Assembly (NCBI RefSeq): GCF_002207865.1
Contig: NZ_BDQM01000013.1
Coordinates: 1 to 64,000 of the forward strand
Length of the DNA: 64,000 nt
Direction: 5' to 3'
Origin: Colwellia marinimaniae
GTDB taxonomy: Bacteria > Pseudomonadota > Gammaproteobacteria > Enterobacterales > Alteromonadaceae
The translations under genes were made by a program, and so were the position numbers. Below are positions 1-8,829 of the stretch, one piece after another (within the stretch, counting starts at the first letter, position 1; each line of letters begins with the position of its first letter). The notes under the pieces were generated by a model, which saw only the letters and a list, made by a program, of their open reading frames with translations, was not told the origin of the DNA and searched no databases.

Positions 1-27
1 CGAACGATTTTTTAAGAGAGTTAGATT

Positions 28-66
28 ATGTCATTTAACTTTATTGGTGCATTAAGCGGTTTGTAA
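28..66 (+). other. 12-codon mini-ORF, copy 1, mimicking the FlgE start
   Basis: ATG to TAA frame encoding MSFNFIGALSGL, close to the real FlgE start MSFNIALSGLN. It is preceded by AAGAGAG at a ribosome-binding distance. It could be a dead remnant of a duplicated flgE start or a translated leader peptide; the sequence does not decide. Confidence 0.45.
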
Positions 67-148
67 CCGTGAAGTATTTAAGCGGGTTTACAACATCATA
101 ATTAGTTTAGTTTGTTGTCGCCGAACGATTTTTTAAGAGAGTTAGATT

Positions 149-187
149 ATGTCATTTAACTTTATTGGTGCATTAAGCGGTTTGTAA
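149..187 (+). other. 12-codon mini-ORF, copy 2, mimicking the FlgE start
   Basis: Exact duplicate of the mini-ORF 121 bp upstream, with the same ribosome-binding stretch and stop. The true flgE ATG lies a further 121 bp downstream in the matching position of the third copy, so three equivalent start sites stand in a row. Confidence 0.45.
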
Positions 188-269
188 CCGTGAAGTATTT
201 AAGCGGGTTTACAACATCATAATTAGTTTAGTTTGTTGTCGCCGAACGATTTTTTAAGAGGATTAAATT

Positions 270-1574
270 ATGTCATTTAATATTGCATTAAGCGGGTTAA
301 ACGCCGCACAAAAAGACTTAGATGTTACATCAAATAACATTGCCAATGTAAACACGGTTGGCTTTAAAGAGTCCCGAACTGAGTTTGTTGATGTTTATGC
401 CGCATCTTTACTGGCTGGAGGTAAAACTAAAGTAGGCGATGGTGTTTTAACGGCGGATGTTGCTCAGCAGTTTTCCCAAGGTAGTATTCAATTTACCAAT
501 AACTCCCTTGATTTAGCCATTGCCGGTAATGGTTTTTTTGTCACCGTACCTGAAATTGACAGTTTAGATGCCTCTTACACCCGTGCTGGTCAATTTAAAT
601 TAAACGACAGTAACTTTGTCGTTAATTCATCTGGTGGTTATTTATTAGGTTTTCCAGTCAATGCTGATGGCTCTTCTTCATCGGTAGCGCTAAGTACCGC
701 ATCGCCTTTACAAATACCGACAGCTTCTGGCGCACCATCAAAAACAAATGAGGTCGATGTTAAGATGAATTTACCTGCGGGTGACTCTGTACCCGCTTTT
801 ACCTTTGATCATACTGACCCACTAACGTATAACAACTCGACCTCGGTAACCATTTTTGATTCGTTAGGCGACAGTCATGTGATGACTTATTATTTTGTAA
901 AATCAGCGCCGAATACTTGGGATATGTACGCGGCCGTTGATAACCAATTGGTCGATATTCCAGGAGGGCCTGTTAATAATGGTGCGGGTATTAATGGCGC
1001 ACAATTAACCTTTCTTGCTAATGGTGATTTCAATACTCAAGATCCCACTCTTATCCAAACCGCACCATTAGGTACGGCGATATTAAGTAATGGCGCTGAT
1101 CCTAGTCAGCAGATTATTGTTGATTTTAATTTAGATCCAACGGGGCCAAATATTAATGAGCCAACACAATATGCTTCTAGTTTTGAAGTAACCTCATTAG
1201 AGCAAGATGGTTTAGCGGTAGGTCGATTAACCGGTATCGACATTGATAGCGATGGCCTTGTGCGTGCCACTTATAGTAATGGTACCTCAGAGCCTTTAGC
1301 ACGTATTGCTTTAGTTAGCTTTGCCAATAATCAAGGGCTCACTCAAATTGGCAATAGTTCATGGAAAGAGAGTATTGTTTCCGGTGAAGCGTTAGCCGGT
1401 GAAGCGGGCTCAGGTACTTTTGGTACCATTAACTCCTCAGCATTAGAGCAGGCTAATGTTAATTTAACTACCGAACTTATTGATTTGATTTCTGCACAGC
1501 GAAACTTTCAAGCAAACTCGCGAGCACTGGAAGTTAGTAACCAACTAAACCAAACTATCTTACAAATTAGGTAA
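270..1574 (+). CDS. flgE: Flagellar hook protein FlgE
   Basis: FlgE subunits polymerise outside the cell into the flexible hook that joins the rod to the filament. The 434-residue protein has the N-terminal flagellar rod/hook signature (LSGLNAAQKDLDVTSNNIAN near residues 8-27), a central hook domain, and the C-terminal heptad region with SAQRNFQANSRALEVSN that packs with the N terminus in the hook core. Length is close to the usual 400-450. The ATG follows AAGAGGA in the third copy of the duplicated leader. flgB, flgC and flgD, which normally precede it, would lie upstream of the window. An intrinsic terminator and a sigma54-type promoter separate it from flgF. Confidence 0.96.
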   Translation: MSFNIALSGLNAAQKDLDVTSNNIANVNTVGFKESRTEFVDVYAASLLAGGKTKVGDGVLTADVAQQFSQGSIQFTNNSLDLAIAGNGFFVTVPEIDSLDASYTRAGQFKLNDSNFVVNSSGGYLLGFPVNADGSSSSVALSTASPLQIPTASGAPSKTNEVDVKMNLPAGDSVPAFTFDHTDPLTYNNSTSVTIFDSLGDSHVMTYYFVKSAPNTWDMYAAVDNQLVDIPGGPVNNGAGINGAQLTFLANGDFNTQDPTLIQTAPLGTAILSNGADPSQQIIVDFNLDPTGPNINEPTQYASSFEVTSLEQDGLAVGRLTGIDIDSDGLVRATYSNGTSEPLARIALVSFANNQGLTQIGNSSWKESIVSGEALAGEAGSGTFGTINSSALEQANVNLTTELIDLISAQRNFQANSRALEVSNQLNQTILQIR

Positions 1575-1609
1575 CTTGAGCTAAATAACCTGGTGTAAAA
1601 ATTACTGAC

Positions 1610-1658
1610 AAAGCTGTTAGCTATGAGCAATAAATTACTCACAGTTAACAGCTTTTTT
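1610..1658 (+). terminator. Intrinsic terminator after flgE
   Basis: A long inverted repeat, AAGCTGTTA against TAACAGCTT with further partial pairing inside, ends in a run of six T. It lies about 35 bp after the flgE stop, so flgE transcription may partly end here. Confidence 0.7.
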
Positions 1659-1732
1659 ATTTTAGCTCTCATAAAATATATCATCATTTCTTTATCCATT
1701 TTTAGCCGTTAACCAACCCCTCTTTATAATAG

Positions 1733-1749
1733 CTGGCATCTTACTTGCA
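1733..1749 (+). promoter_or_regulatory. Sigma54-type promoter before flgF
   Basis: CTGGCAT-N5-TTGCA places GG and GC exactly ten bases apart, as in the -24/-12 consensus TGGCAC-N5-TTGC. It lies about 40 bp upstream of the flgF start and just after the flgE terminator. It would let flgF-flgJ be transcribed separately from flgE, presumably by RpoN with FlrC. Confidence 0.7.
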
Positions 1750-1787
1750 TTTATTTTGTATAACCTTATATTTTTTGGAAAGTCATT

Positions 1788-2531
1788 ATGGATAAGTTGC
1801 TTTATATCGCCATGAGTGGTGCTAAACAAAACATGCAAGCCTTATCAATAAATGCCCACAACTTGGCGAATGCTAACACCACTGGTTTTAAGGCTGATTT
1901 AGCACAAGCGCGTAGTATGCAGGTATATGGCGAAGGGATGGCTTCGCGGGTTTTTTCAATGACCGAGCGTGCTAGCCAAAATTTTGACTCAGGCGCTATT
2001 CTTCATACCGGGCGCTCACTTGATGTTGCCATAGCCGGTGACGGTTTTTTTGCGGTGCAAGCCGAGGATGGTCAAGAGGCTTATACTCGCGGTGGACATT
2101 TTCGTTTAACCGAAACAGGAGCATTAGAAACTAACGATGGTGAATTAGTCATAGGTGAAGATGGCCCTATTATCATACCGCTACCGGTAAATAATATTCA
2201 AATATCTCGTGACGGCACCATCATGGTACAACCTGCAGGCGCGCCAAGTAGCGTGCAAGAAGAAGTGGCTCGTATCAAGTTAGTCAATCCAGATACTCGG
2301 CTGATCGAAAAAGGCAATGACGGTTTATTTCGCGCCAAAAATGGCGAGCAATTAATTGCCGATATCAATGTCAACGTCCTTGGCGGTTCACTCGAATCGA
2401 GTAATGTTAACCCCATTCATGAAATGACCGCCATGATTTCTTTACAGCGTCAATTTGAAATGCAATTGAAAATGATGAAAACCGCAGAAGAAATAGATGC
2501 TAGCGCTGCTTCGTTATTACGTGCTTTTTAA
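1788..2531 (+). CDS. flgF: Flagellar proximal rod protein FlgF
   Basis: FlgF forms part of the proximal rod of the basal body in the periplasm. The 247-residue product starts MDKLLYIAMSGAKQNMQAL, continues with the rod-family NLANANTTGFKADL motif, the central SLDVAIAGDGFFAV motif, and ends with the conserved C-terminal segment LESSNVNPIHEMTAMISLQ. Length matches the family (about 245-250). It is followed 68 bp later by flgG. A sigma54-type site at 1733-1749 precedes it, so it may head a transcript flgF-G-H-I-J. Confidence 0.96.
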   Translation: MDKLLYIAMSGAKQNMQALSINAHNLANANTTGFKADLAQARSMQVYGEGMASRVFSMTERASQNFDSGAILHTGRSLDVAIAGDGFFAVQAEDGQEAYTRGGHFRLTETGALETNDGELVIGEDGPIIIPLPVNNIQISRDGTIMVQPAGAPSSVQEEVARIKLVNPDTRLIEKGNDGLFRAKNGEQLIADINVNVLGGSLESSNVNPIHEMTAMISLQRQFEMQLKMMKTAEEIDASAASLLRAF

Positions 2532-2599
2532 TTATTAGTATCTTTCAGTTAATATTTAGCTGTTTTCAAAAACAGTTAGTACTCAATCAGAGGTGATGT

Positions 2600-3388
2600 A
2601 TGAACGCAGCATTATGGATAAGTAAAACCGGCTTAGATGCGCAAAATAAAAATATTGCGGTAATCTCTAATAACTTAGCGAATGCTAGTACCGTAGGCTT
2701 TAAAAAGAGTAGAGCGGTTTTTGAAGACTTACTTTACCAAAATATTAATCAGCCAGGTGGTCGAACTGCACAAGATACCGAAGCGCCATCAGGTTTAATG
2801 ATAGGTGCGGGTACCAAAGTGGTCGCCACGCAAAAAATTCATACTCAAGGTGACATGATTACCACAGATAACGCCCTTGATTTGATGATTCAAGGCGAAG
2901 GTTTTTTTGAAATTCTTATGCCAGATGGTAGTTCAGCTTATAGTCGCAATGGTCAATTTACCATGGATGATGAAGGTAATCTGGTTACCCCAGGTGCGGG
3001 TTACCTTATTCAACCACAAGTGACCATTCCCGAGGATGCGTTAAGTATTATTATTTCTCAAGACGGTGAAGTGTCAGTAACACTGCAAGGGCAGGCTGAT
3101 CCTGCCGTGGTGGGTCAAATTAACTTAATTAACTTTGTTAACCCAACGGGTCTTCAGCCAGTGGGGCAAAATTTGTATACCGAAACTGCAGTAAGTGGCG
3201 CGCCCCAAGAAGGCGTTCCTGGTCTTGAAGGTTACGGCATGTTGATACAAGGCGCGTTAGAAACATCCAATGTAAACACTACAGAAGAGTTGGTTAACTT
3301 AATTCAGAGTCAGCGCATCTATGAAATGAACTCAAAAGTAATCTCAGCCGTTGATCAGATGTTGAGTTATATCAATCAGCAGCTGTAG
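2600..3388 (+). CDS. flgG: Flagellar distal rod protein FlgG
   Basis: FlgG builds the distal rod that crosses the periplasm through the P and L rings. The 262-residue product has the N-terminal LWISKTGLDAQNKNIAVISN and NLANASTVGFKKSRAVFEDL segments that typify FlgG, the ALDLMIQGEGFFEI motif, and the C-terminal LETSNVNTTEELVNLIQSQR block. Length equals the usual 260-262. The start follows a GAGGTGATGT ribosome-binding region. It sits between flgF and flgH in the conserved order. Confidence 0.97.
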   Translation: MNAALWISKTGLDAQNKNIAVISNNLANASTVGFKKSRAVFEDLLYQNINQPGGRTAQDTEAPSGLMIGAGTKVVATQKIHTQGDMITTDNALDLMIQGEGFFEILMPDGSSAYSRNGQFTMDDEGNLVTPGAGYLIQPQVTIPEDALSIIISQDGEVSVTLQGQADPAVVGQINLINFVNPTGLQPVGQNLYTETAVSGAPQEGVPGLEGYGMLIQGALETSNVNTTEELVNLIQSQRIYEMNSKVISAVDQMLSYINQQL

Positions 3389-3443
3389 TAAAAATTTATA
3401 ATTTAATTGAGTGAATCATTTAATGAAAAGGCAGGAAGTAGTG

Positions 3444-4184
3444 ATGAAAAGACCAACAACATTAAACAAGGTTACTTTAAGCAAAGGGCATTTACCCCAG
3501 GTTAAGTTACTTTTAGCTTGCTTGTTAATTGCTGTTACTACCGCTTGTAGTAATACCGTTGAATTAAGTAGAGTACTACCCAATGACCCTGATTTTGCGC
3601 CGATAATGCCAGAAGAAGAAGAAGAGAGCATTGTGCCAACGGGGTCTTTATTTAAGCCCCATTACGTGAATAATATTTATTCAGACTCTAAAGCGCACCG
3701 TGTTGGCGATATTATTTTGGTCATCTTGAGTGAAAAAACCCAAGCGAAGAAAAATGCTAAAACTGAATTAAAAAAACAAAATACAACTAGCTTAGATGCC
3801 GTTACTGGCTTCGGTGGTTTCCCCGTTACCATTAATGGCGAGTCATTGCAGTTTGGTGTCAGCCAAAGTTCAAACTTTAAAGGTGATGCAAAAGCGGATC
3901 AAGGTAACAGCTTAACCGGTAATATATCAGTACATGTGCTCAGGGTTTTGCCTAATGGCAACTTAATGATCCGTGGCGAAAAATGGTTAACGTTAAATAA
4001 TGGCGATGAATATATCCGCTTAACAGGGGTTATTCGCTCAAAAGATATTAATTCCAACAACACCATACTCTCAACAAAAATTGCCAATGCGCGTATTCAA
4101 TATGCGGGTACCGGGAGTTTTGCTGATACTAATGAGCAAGGTTGGTTAGTTAAATTTTTCAATAGTTCTTGGTGGCCTTTTTAG
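3444..4184 (+). CDS. flgH: Flagellar L-ring lipoprotein FlgH
   Basis: FlgH is an outer-membrane lipoprotein that forms the L ring around the rod. From the ATG chosen here the product has 246 residues, a basic start, a hydrophobic signal segment and a lipobox ending at Cys35 (VTTAC), then the FlgH core with HRVGDIILVILSEKTQAKKN and a C terminus ending WWPF. Two in-frame alternatives exist upstream, GTG at 3411 and ATG at 3423. The ATG at 3444 is preferred because AGGAAG stands at ribosome-binding distance before it and the signal peptide is then of normal length. Confidence 0.94.
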   Translation: MKRPTTLNKVTLSKGHLPQVKLLLACLLIAVTTACSNTVELSRVLPNDPDFAPIMPEEEEESIVPTGSLFKPHYVNNIYSDSKAHRVGDIILVILSEKTQAKKNAKTELKKQNTTSLDAVTGFGGFPVTINGESLQFGVSQSSNFKGDAKADQGNSLTGNISVHVLRVLPNGNLMIRGEKWLTLNNGDEYIRLTGVIRSKDINSNNTILSTKIANARIQYAGTGSFADTNEQGWLVKFFNSSWWPF

Positions 4185-4300
4185 TGTTCTGCAAAGGGAA
4201 AACTAGGCTTTGCTGCTAACGCATAGCCTTAGCCCTGAGGTCTAGTTCAAGGGTTAGCTTAAAATATTAGTTCAAGGTGTTAATTTAAGGTGAAAATCTA

Positions 4301-5392
4301 ATGAAAGTAGTAACAAACACAATTATCCTTCTGGCATTATTGGCATCCTTGTCAGTAAGTGCCCAGCGTATTAAAGATTTAGCCGATGTTGCTGGGGTGC
4401 GATCAAACCAGTTAATTGGCTATGGTTTAGTGGTAGGTTTACCTGGTACCGGTGAGCAAAGTCCGTTTACCGAGCAAAGCTTTAAAACTATGTTAAGTAA
4501 CTTTGGTATTACTATGCCGGCAAACCTAAAACCAAAAATAAAAAACGTTGCTGCAGTTGCGGTACATGCCGAATTAAGAGCTTTCACCAAATTAGGCCAA
4601 ACGATTGATATTACTGTATCTAGTATGGGCAGTGCCAGCAGCTTACGTGGCGGCACCTTATTACAAACAATTTTAATGGGCCTCGATGGTAATGCTTATG
4701 CAGTCGCCCAAGGCTCTTTAATCGTTAGTGGTTTAGGCGCGCAAGGTTTAGATGGCTCACAGGTATTAGTCAATATTCCCACGGTTGGTCGTATCGCCAA
4801 TGGCGCTATTGTTGAGCGAGAAGTAAAATCCCCTTTTTCCTCCGGTGATCATATAACCTTTAATTTACGTCATTCTGATTTTACTACCGCTAAATTATTG
4901 TCTGATACCATCAATGAGCTTATTGCCGGTTCAGCCAAAGCAATTGACGCCACCTCAGTGCGGGTTAGGGCTCCTCGTGATATTAGTGACCGAGTAAGTT
5001 TTTTATCGGTACTGGAAAACCTTGAATTTGAGCCCGCTACACCCGCGGCAAGAATTATTGTTAATTCACGTACTGGCACCATAGTGATTGGCTCTGAAGT
5101 GAAACTACTGGCGGCAGCAATTACTCATGGCGGTATTACGGTCACCATTAATGAGGTACTAGATGTTTCTCAGCCTAATGCCTTTGCCGAAGGCGAAACC
5201 GTGGTTACTAATCAATCAGCAATCAATGTTAGCAACGCCGATGCCCGTATGTTTGTCTTTAAACCAGGGGTTACCTTAGAAACCTTGGTGCGTGCTATCA
5301 ATGAAGTTGGCGCTGGCCCTGGCGATGTTATGGCTATTTTAGAAGCGTTAGATCAAGCGGGTGCAATACAAGGCAAACTAATCATCATTTAA
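4301..5392 (+). CDS. flgI: Flagellar P-ring protein FlgI
   Basis: FlgI is secreted to the periplasm and forms the P ring in the peptidoglycan layer. The 363-residue product has a cleavable signal peptide (about residues 1-21, ending VSA), then the family start [20 protein letters not shown] and [11 protein letters not shown], and near the C terminus the motif [20 protein letters not shown]. Length is typical. It is separated from flgH by 116 bp without a clear terminator and is probably cotranscribed with it. Confidence 0.97.
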   Translation: MKVVTNTIILLALLASLSVSAQRIKDLADVAGVRSNQLIGYGLVVGLPGTGEQSPFTEQSFKTMLSNFGITMPANLKPKIKNVAAVAVHAELRAFTKLGQTIDITVSSMGSASSLRGGTLLQTILMGLDGNAYAVAQGSLIVSGLGAQGLDGSQVLVNIPTVGRIANGAIVEREVKSPFSSGDHITFNLRHSDFTTAKLLSDTINELIAGSAKAIDATSVRVRAPRDISDRVSFLSVLENLEFEPATPAARIIVNSRTGTIVIGSEVKLLAAAITHGGITVTINEVLDVSQPNAFAEGETVVTNQSAINVSNADARMFVFKPGVTLETLVRAINEVGAGPGDVMAILEALDQAGAIQGKLIII

Positions 5393-5467
5393 ATTAATTA
5401 TTATCCTTGTTGCTGTATCGCTCAACTTAAGCGTCTTTAAAAATGTTACTTATAGGTTACTAAAATT

Positions 5468-6640
5468 ATGGATATCAATTTAAGCCAAAACTACAACTTT
5501 GATCAAGCGCGTAATGCCCTTGAACTAAATGGCTTAAATGCTATTCGTCAACAATCGCGCGCCACGGATGATGAATCAAAACAAGCGGCGTTAAAAGAAG
5601 CGGCGCAACAATTTGAAGCCATTTTTATGAGAATGTTGCTGTCAAGTATGCGTAAAGCACAAGATGTACTTGAATCAGACAGTCCTTTTAATTCTGAAAC
5701 AAGCAAGTTCTATCGCGACATGCATGATCAGCAAATGGCGATTGAACTTTCTTCCAATGGCTCTTTAGGGTTAAGTGACTTAATTATTCGCCAACTTGGC
5801 GGTGATAGTAGCGGTTTTAAACCTAGCTCGGTGTTACGTAATGATGGTAATTTACCCTCCTTTCATCAGGTTAACTCGGCCGATGATAAAGTTGCTAATA
5901 GCAGTAAAGGCGATATAGACAAACAACATAACTCCTTAGTAGAAAAAATGTTGATGGATAAAAGCCAAATTAAGCCAGATATCGATATTCCCTTTGCGGG
6001 TAGCTATCAAAATAATAATAGTGTCAGTAACCAAATTATTAGTGGCGTTAGCCAACTTCCTATCAATGCGGCTAATAAAGCGACGAGTAATAACATAGCG
6101 CCAAACATCGATAATATTGCTAAGCAAGCTCAAAGCGTCAATATTTCAGCGCCTATAGCCGCACAAAGCTTTGATGAACCAAAAGACTTTGTCAGGGCTT
6201 TAGTTGCGCCAGCAAAAAAAGTTCAACAACAGTTGGGTGTGCCTTTTGAAGTTATTATTGCCCAAGCGGCCCTGGAAACTGGTTGGGGACAAAAGATAAT
6301 TAAAGACCAAGATGGGGCTAGTTCAAATAATCTCTTTAATATAAAAGCCGACTCTCGTTGGTCTGGCGATAAAGTAAGCAAAGAAACCTTAGAGTTTGAG
6401 CAAGGCACTATGGTTAAAAAGTCAGCGCAATTTAGAATGTATCAATCATTCACTGACAGTATTAATGACTACATCAACTTCCTTTCAACTAGCGAACGCT
6501 ACCAAGACGCATTGCAAAACTCCGGCAATGTGGAACACTTCCTGCAAGGTTTACAAAAAGCAGGTTATGCAACCGATCCTCAATATGCCGATAAAATACT
6601 CGGTACCTTGAAAACCGTTACTAACCTTTTAGCTAAGTAA
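5468..6640 (+). CDS. flgJ: Peptidoglycan hydrolase and rod cap FlgJ
   Basis: FlgJ caps the growing rod and locally digests peptidoglycan. The 390-residue protein has two parts. Residues about 40-110 form the rod-binding domain (AAQQFEAIFMRMLLSSMRKA). Residues about 235-390 form a glucosaminidase domain with the AALETGWGQ motif, in which Glu270 is the likely catalytic acid. They are joined by an Asn/Ser/Lys-rich linker of roughly 120 residues, longer than in E. coli FlgJ (313 residues in all). It is the last gene of the rod-ring group; 194 bp with a GTAG-headed inverted pair follow. Confidence 0.95.
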   Translation: MDINLSQNYNFDQARNALELNGLNAIRQQSRATDDESKQAALKEAAQQFEAIFMRMLLSSMRKAQDVLESDSPFNSETSKFYRDMHDQQMAIELSSNGSLGLSDLIIRQLGGDSSGFKPSSVLRNDGNLPSFHQVNSADDKVANSSKGDIDKQHNSLVEKMLMDKSQIKPDIDIPFAGSYQNNNSVSNQIISGVSQLPINAANKATSNNIAPNIDNIAKQAQSVNISAPIAAQSFDEPKDFVRALVAPAKKVQQQLGVPFEVIIAQAALETGWGQKIIKDQDGASSNNLFNIKADSRWSGDKVSKETLEFEQGTMVKKSAQFRMYQSFTDSINDYINFLSTSERYQDALQNSGNVEHFLQGLQKAGYATDPQYADKILGTLKTVTNLLAK

Positions 6641-6661
6641 GTTAGCCCAGTAAACTTTGTT

Positions 6662-6722
6662 GTAGGAAGGACTTATCCTATTAATGTGTGTTATTTCATA
6701 GCGCGCTAGATAAAGCTCCTAC
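6662..6722. repeat. GTAG-headed inverted pair in the flgJ-flgK gap
   Basis: GTAGGA at the left end is mirrored by TCCTAC at the right end 61 bp later. Each arm continues into a short imperfect hairpin. The GTAG head is shared with the REP elements near the flagellins, but the stem sequence differs. It may be a second, decayed REP class or only an imperfect hairpin. Confidence 0.35.
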
Positions 6723-6834
6723 GATAAAATGTTAATTCAATTATCACGGTAATGCCTTAGCAGTTATTTCGCTGATTAACAGCGACAGTATGTTAATAAC
6801 AATAGCGGCAAGGTATTACCTAGGAGAATAAATT

Positions 6835-8820
6835 ATGACAGTAAGTTTGTACCAAACCGGTGTCAGTGGCTTAATGGCTGCTCAACAGCAACTGGCGACA
6901 ACAGGTCATAACATTGCCAACGTCAATACTGAAGGCTATACCCGCCAACGAGCTGAGCAAAATTCCACCTTAGGGATAAATAACGGTAGTAATTACCTTG
7001 GCACGGGGACTTACATTCAAGATATCACCCGTCTTTACGATCAATTCTCCCATAAAGAACAGCTATTAACACAAAGCAACTTAGGTAATGCCGATTTACT
7101 ACAAGCGCGGTTGACACAACTTGATCAGGTGATGTCTACTTCAGGTAATGCGGTTGTTGGTTCCTTAAATAATTTCTATCAAGCACTTAATGGTGTTGCC
7201 GATAATCCTAATGATTCAGGTTTACGCAGCATAGTGCTCAATCAAGCCGGTATTTTAAGTAATGACTTTAATGAGCTAACCGATAATTTCGATAGAATGA
7301 GCAAGGCGGTAAATGGTGAAATAGAGCAAGTAGCCAATAGGATTTCCGAAATATCACTAGAGATAGCCAAGATCAATGAAACCATTTTGCATTCGCAAAA
7401 TTTAACGCAAGGTGGTCAACCTAATGACTTACTTGATAAACGTGATCAACTGATTGGTCAATTAAGTGAGTTTACCCGAGTTACCACGGTCACAGATGGC
7501 AATGGTGTGCTGACGGTAATGATAGGGCAGGGTACTACGCTTGTTGCTGGTATTACGCCGATGACCCTACGAGTAAGTGCCGGTGATCCTGATGGACAAA
7601 AGACAGAATTAAGATTAGTCAGTGGTAGTAGCAGCGTTGCTATAAGCGGTGAGAAATTAGGTGGCTCATTAGCCGCCAGTTTTGAATTTAGGGATGAACA
7701 CCTCAGTCAAATTCGCACTGAAATTGACCGTTTAGCGATGGCAATATCTGCCACCTTAAATGATAGCCAAGCCAGTGGCTTAGATTTGAATGGTGTACAA
7801 GGCGCTAATATTTTTACTGATATTAATACCACGAAATTACAGCAAGGGCGGGTATTAATACCGTCTGATAACGCCCCAGGCACATTGCAGGCTCAAATTA
7901 ACATTACCGATGTTTCTTTAGTGCCAACCGATGAATTTGAAGTGCGTTTTAATGGCACCAATTTAATGATGCATAATCTAACAAATCCATCAGCAGCCGT
8001 TATTACCTTAGGTATTCCAGGAGCCGGACCATTTGACACCACCTTAGGTTTTGAATTTATTGAAAACGGTGGCAACCTCGCTATTGGTGATACTTTAACT
8101 ATTATCCCGACGAGAAATAGCGCCGCGTTAATGCAAACTACGTTAACCAATGGTAATGCTATTGCGGCAAGCTCGGCTGTTGCCGTGACAGCATCAACCA
8201 ATAATATCAGTGATGGCCAGGTAAAAATCACCAATGTTACTAACCCTGTTGCCGCTCGAGCTTATGATGTAACTGTTGATGTTTATGAAAGTGCGCCAGG
8301 TACCTTTAGTTACCGTGTTTATGACACGGCAACACCGCCACCAGCGCCACCTATTGCCGCGGGTACTTATGCTGCCGGTGCTAGTGTTTTAGTTGATATC
8401 CCCGCAGGTACACCTGATTTTAAAATAGAGATTAGTGGTGATCTTGTTGGCTCAGGTGCCAATGCTAGGGAAACCTTTATTATTGGTGATGCCTTTGGCG
8501 TGGGTAATAGTAACAATGCCGTTACTATGGCAAAAACCCAAGAAATAGGTGTCACTAATGGTGGTAGAGAAACGTTTAGTAAAAGTTTAGCGGTATCAAC
8601 CTCAGTGGTGGGCGCTAAAGCCAGTAATGCTGATTTATCTGCCGATACCGCTCAGGCACTTTTTACCCAAGCGTATAATCGAAACCAAGCAGCCTCTGGG
8701 GTTAACCTTGATGAGGAAGCCGCCAACCTGATGAGGTTTCAGCAAGCCTATCAAGCAGCATCGCAAATTATTTCTACCGCGAATACCCTTTTTGACACTA
8801 TTCTAGCCGCGGTAAGGTAA
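6835..8820 (+). CDS. flgK: Hook-filament junction protein FlgK (HAP1)
   Basis: FlgK is the first hook-associated protein and links hook to filament. The N terminus has the axial-protein signature (GVSGLMAAQQQLATTGHNIA, NVNTEGYTRQRAEQN) and the C terminus ends with GVNLDEEAANLMRFQQAYQA and SQIISTANTLFDTIL, both diagnostic. At 661 residues it is over 100 longer than E. coli FlgK (547); the extra length lies in the surface-exposed middle (about residues 330-600, Ala/Thr/Asn-rich). A TAGGAG ribosome-binding site precedes the ATG. flgL follows after 9 bp, so the two are one transcript. Confidence 0.96.
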   Translation: MTVSLYQTGVSGLMAAQQQLATTGHNIANVNTEGYTRQRAEQNSTLGINNGSNYLGTGTYIQDITRLYDQFSHKEQLLTQSNLGNADLLQARLTQLDQVMSTSGNAVVGSLNNFYQALNGVADNPNDSGLRSIVLNQAGILSNDFNELTDNFDRMSKAVNGEIEQVANRISEISLEIAKINETILHSQNLTQGGQPNDLLDKRDQLIGQLSEFTRVTTVTDGNGVLTVMIGQGTTLVAGITPMTLRVSAGDPDGQKTELRLVSGSSSVAISGEKLGGSLAASFEFRDEHLSQIRTEIDRLAMAISATLNDSQASGLDLNGVQGANIFTDINTTKLQQGRVLIPSDNAPGTLQAQINITDVSLVPTDEFEVRFNGTNLMMHNLTNPSAAVITLGIPGAGPFDTTLGFEFIENGGNLAIGDTLTIIPTRNSAALMQTTLTNGNAIAASSAVAVTASTNNISDGQVKITNVTNPVAARAYDVTVDVYESAPGTFSYRVYDTATPPPAPPIAAGTYAAGASVLVDIPAGTPDFKIEISGDLVGSGANARETFIIGDAFGVGNSNNAVTMAKTQEIGVTNGGRETFSKSLAVSTSVVGAKASNADLSADTAQALFTQAYNRNQAASGVNLDEEAANLMRFQQAYQAASQIISTANTLFDTILAAVR

Positions 8821-8829
8821 GGAGTTTCT

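Larger units (their letters stand above)
1..269 (+). repeat. Tandem 121-bp duplication of the flgE leader
   Basis: Two identical 121-bp units (1-121 and 122-242) are followed by a third, partial and diverged copy at 243-269 that runs into the flgE start. Each unit holds a purine-rich ribosome-binding stretch, an ATG, a 12-codon reading frame resembling the FlgE N terminus, a stop, and an AT-rich tail. The window begins at the first base of a unit, so further copies may lie upstream. The perfect identity of the two full units suggests recent duplication; an assembly artefact cannot be excluded from sequence alone. Confidence 0.9.

Noticed and set aside
6741-6763. GG-N10-GC spacing before flgK (CACGGTAATGCCTTAGCA) as a sigma54 promoter
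   Set aside because: Spacing is right, but neither half resembles TGGCAC or TTGC well. V. cholerae flgKL is RpoN-dependent, so it remains possible, but the sequence does not support a call.
7893-8555. Minus-strand ORFs of 62-113 codons inside flgK and similar frames in flagellins and fliK
   Set aside because: They are shadows of strongly coding plus-strand genes, with no ribosome-binding sites or recognisable domains.
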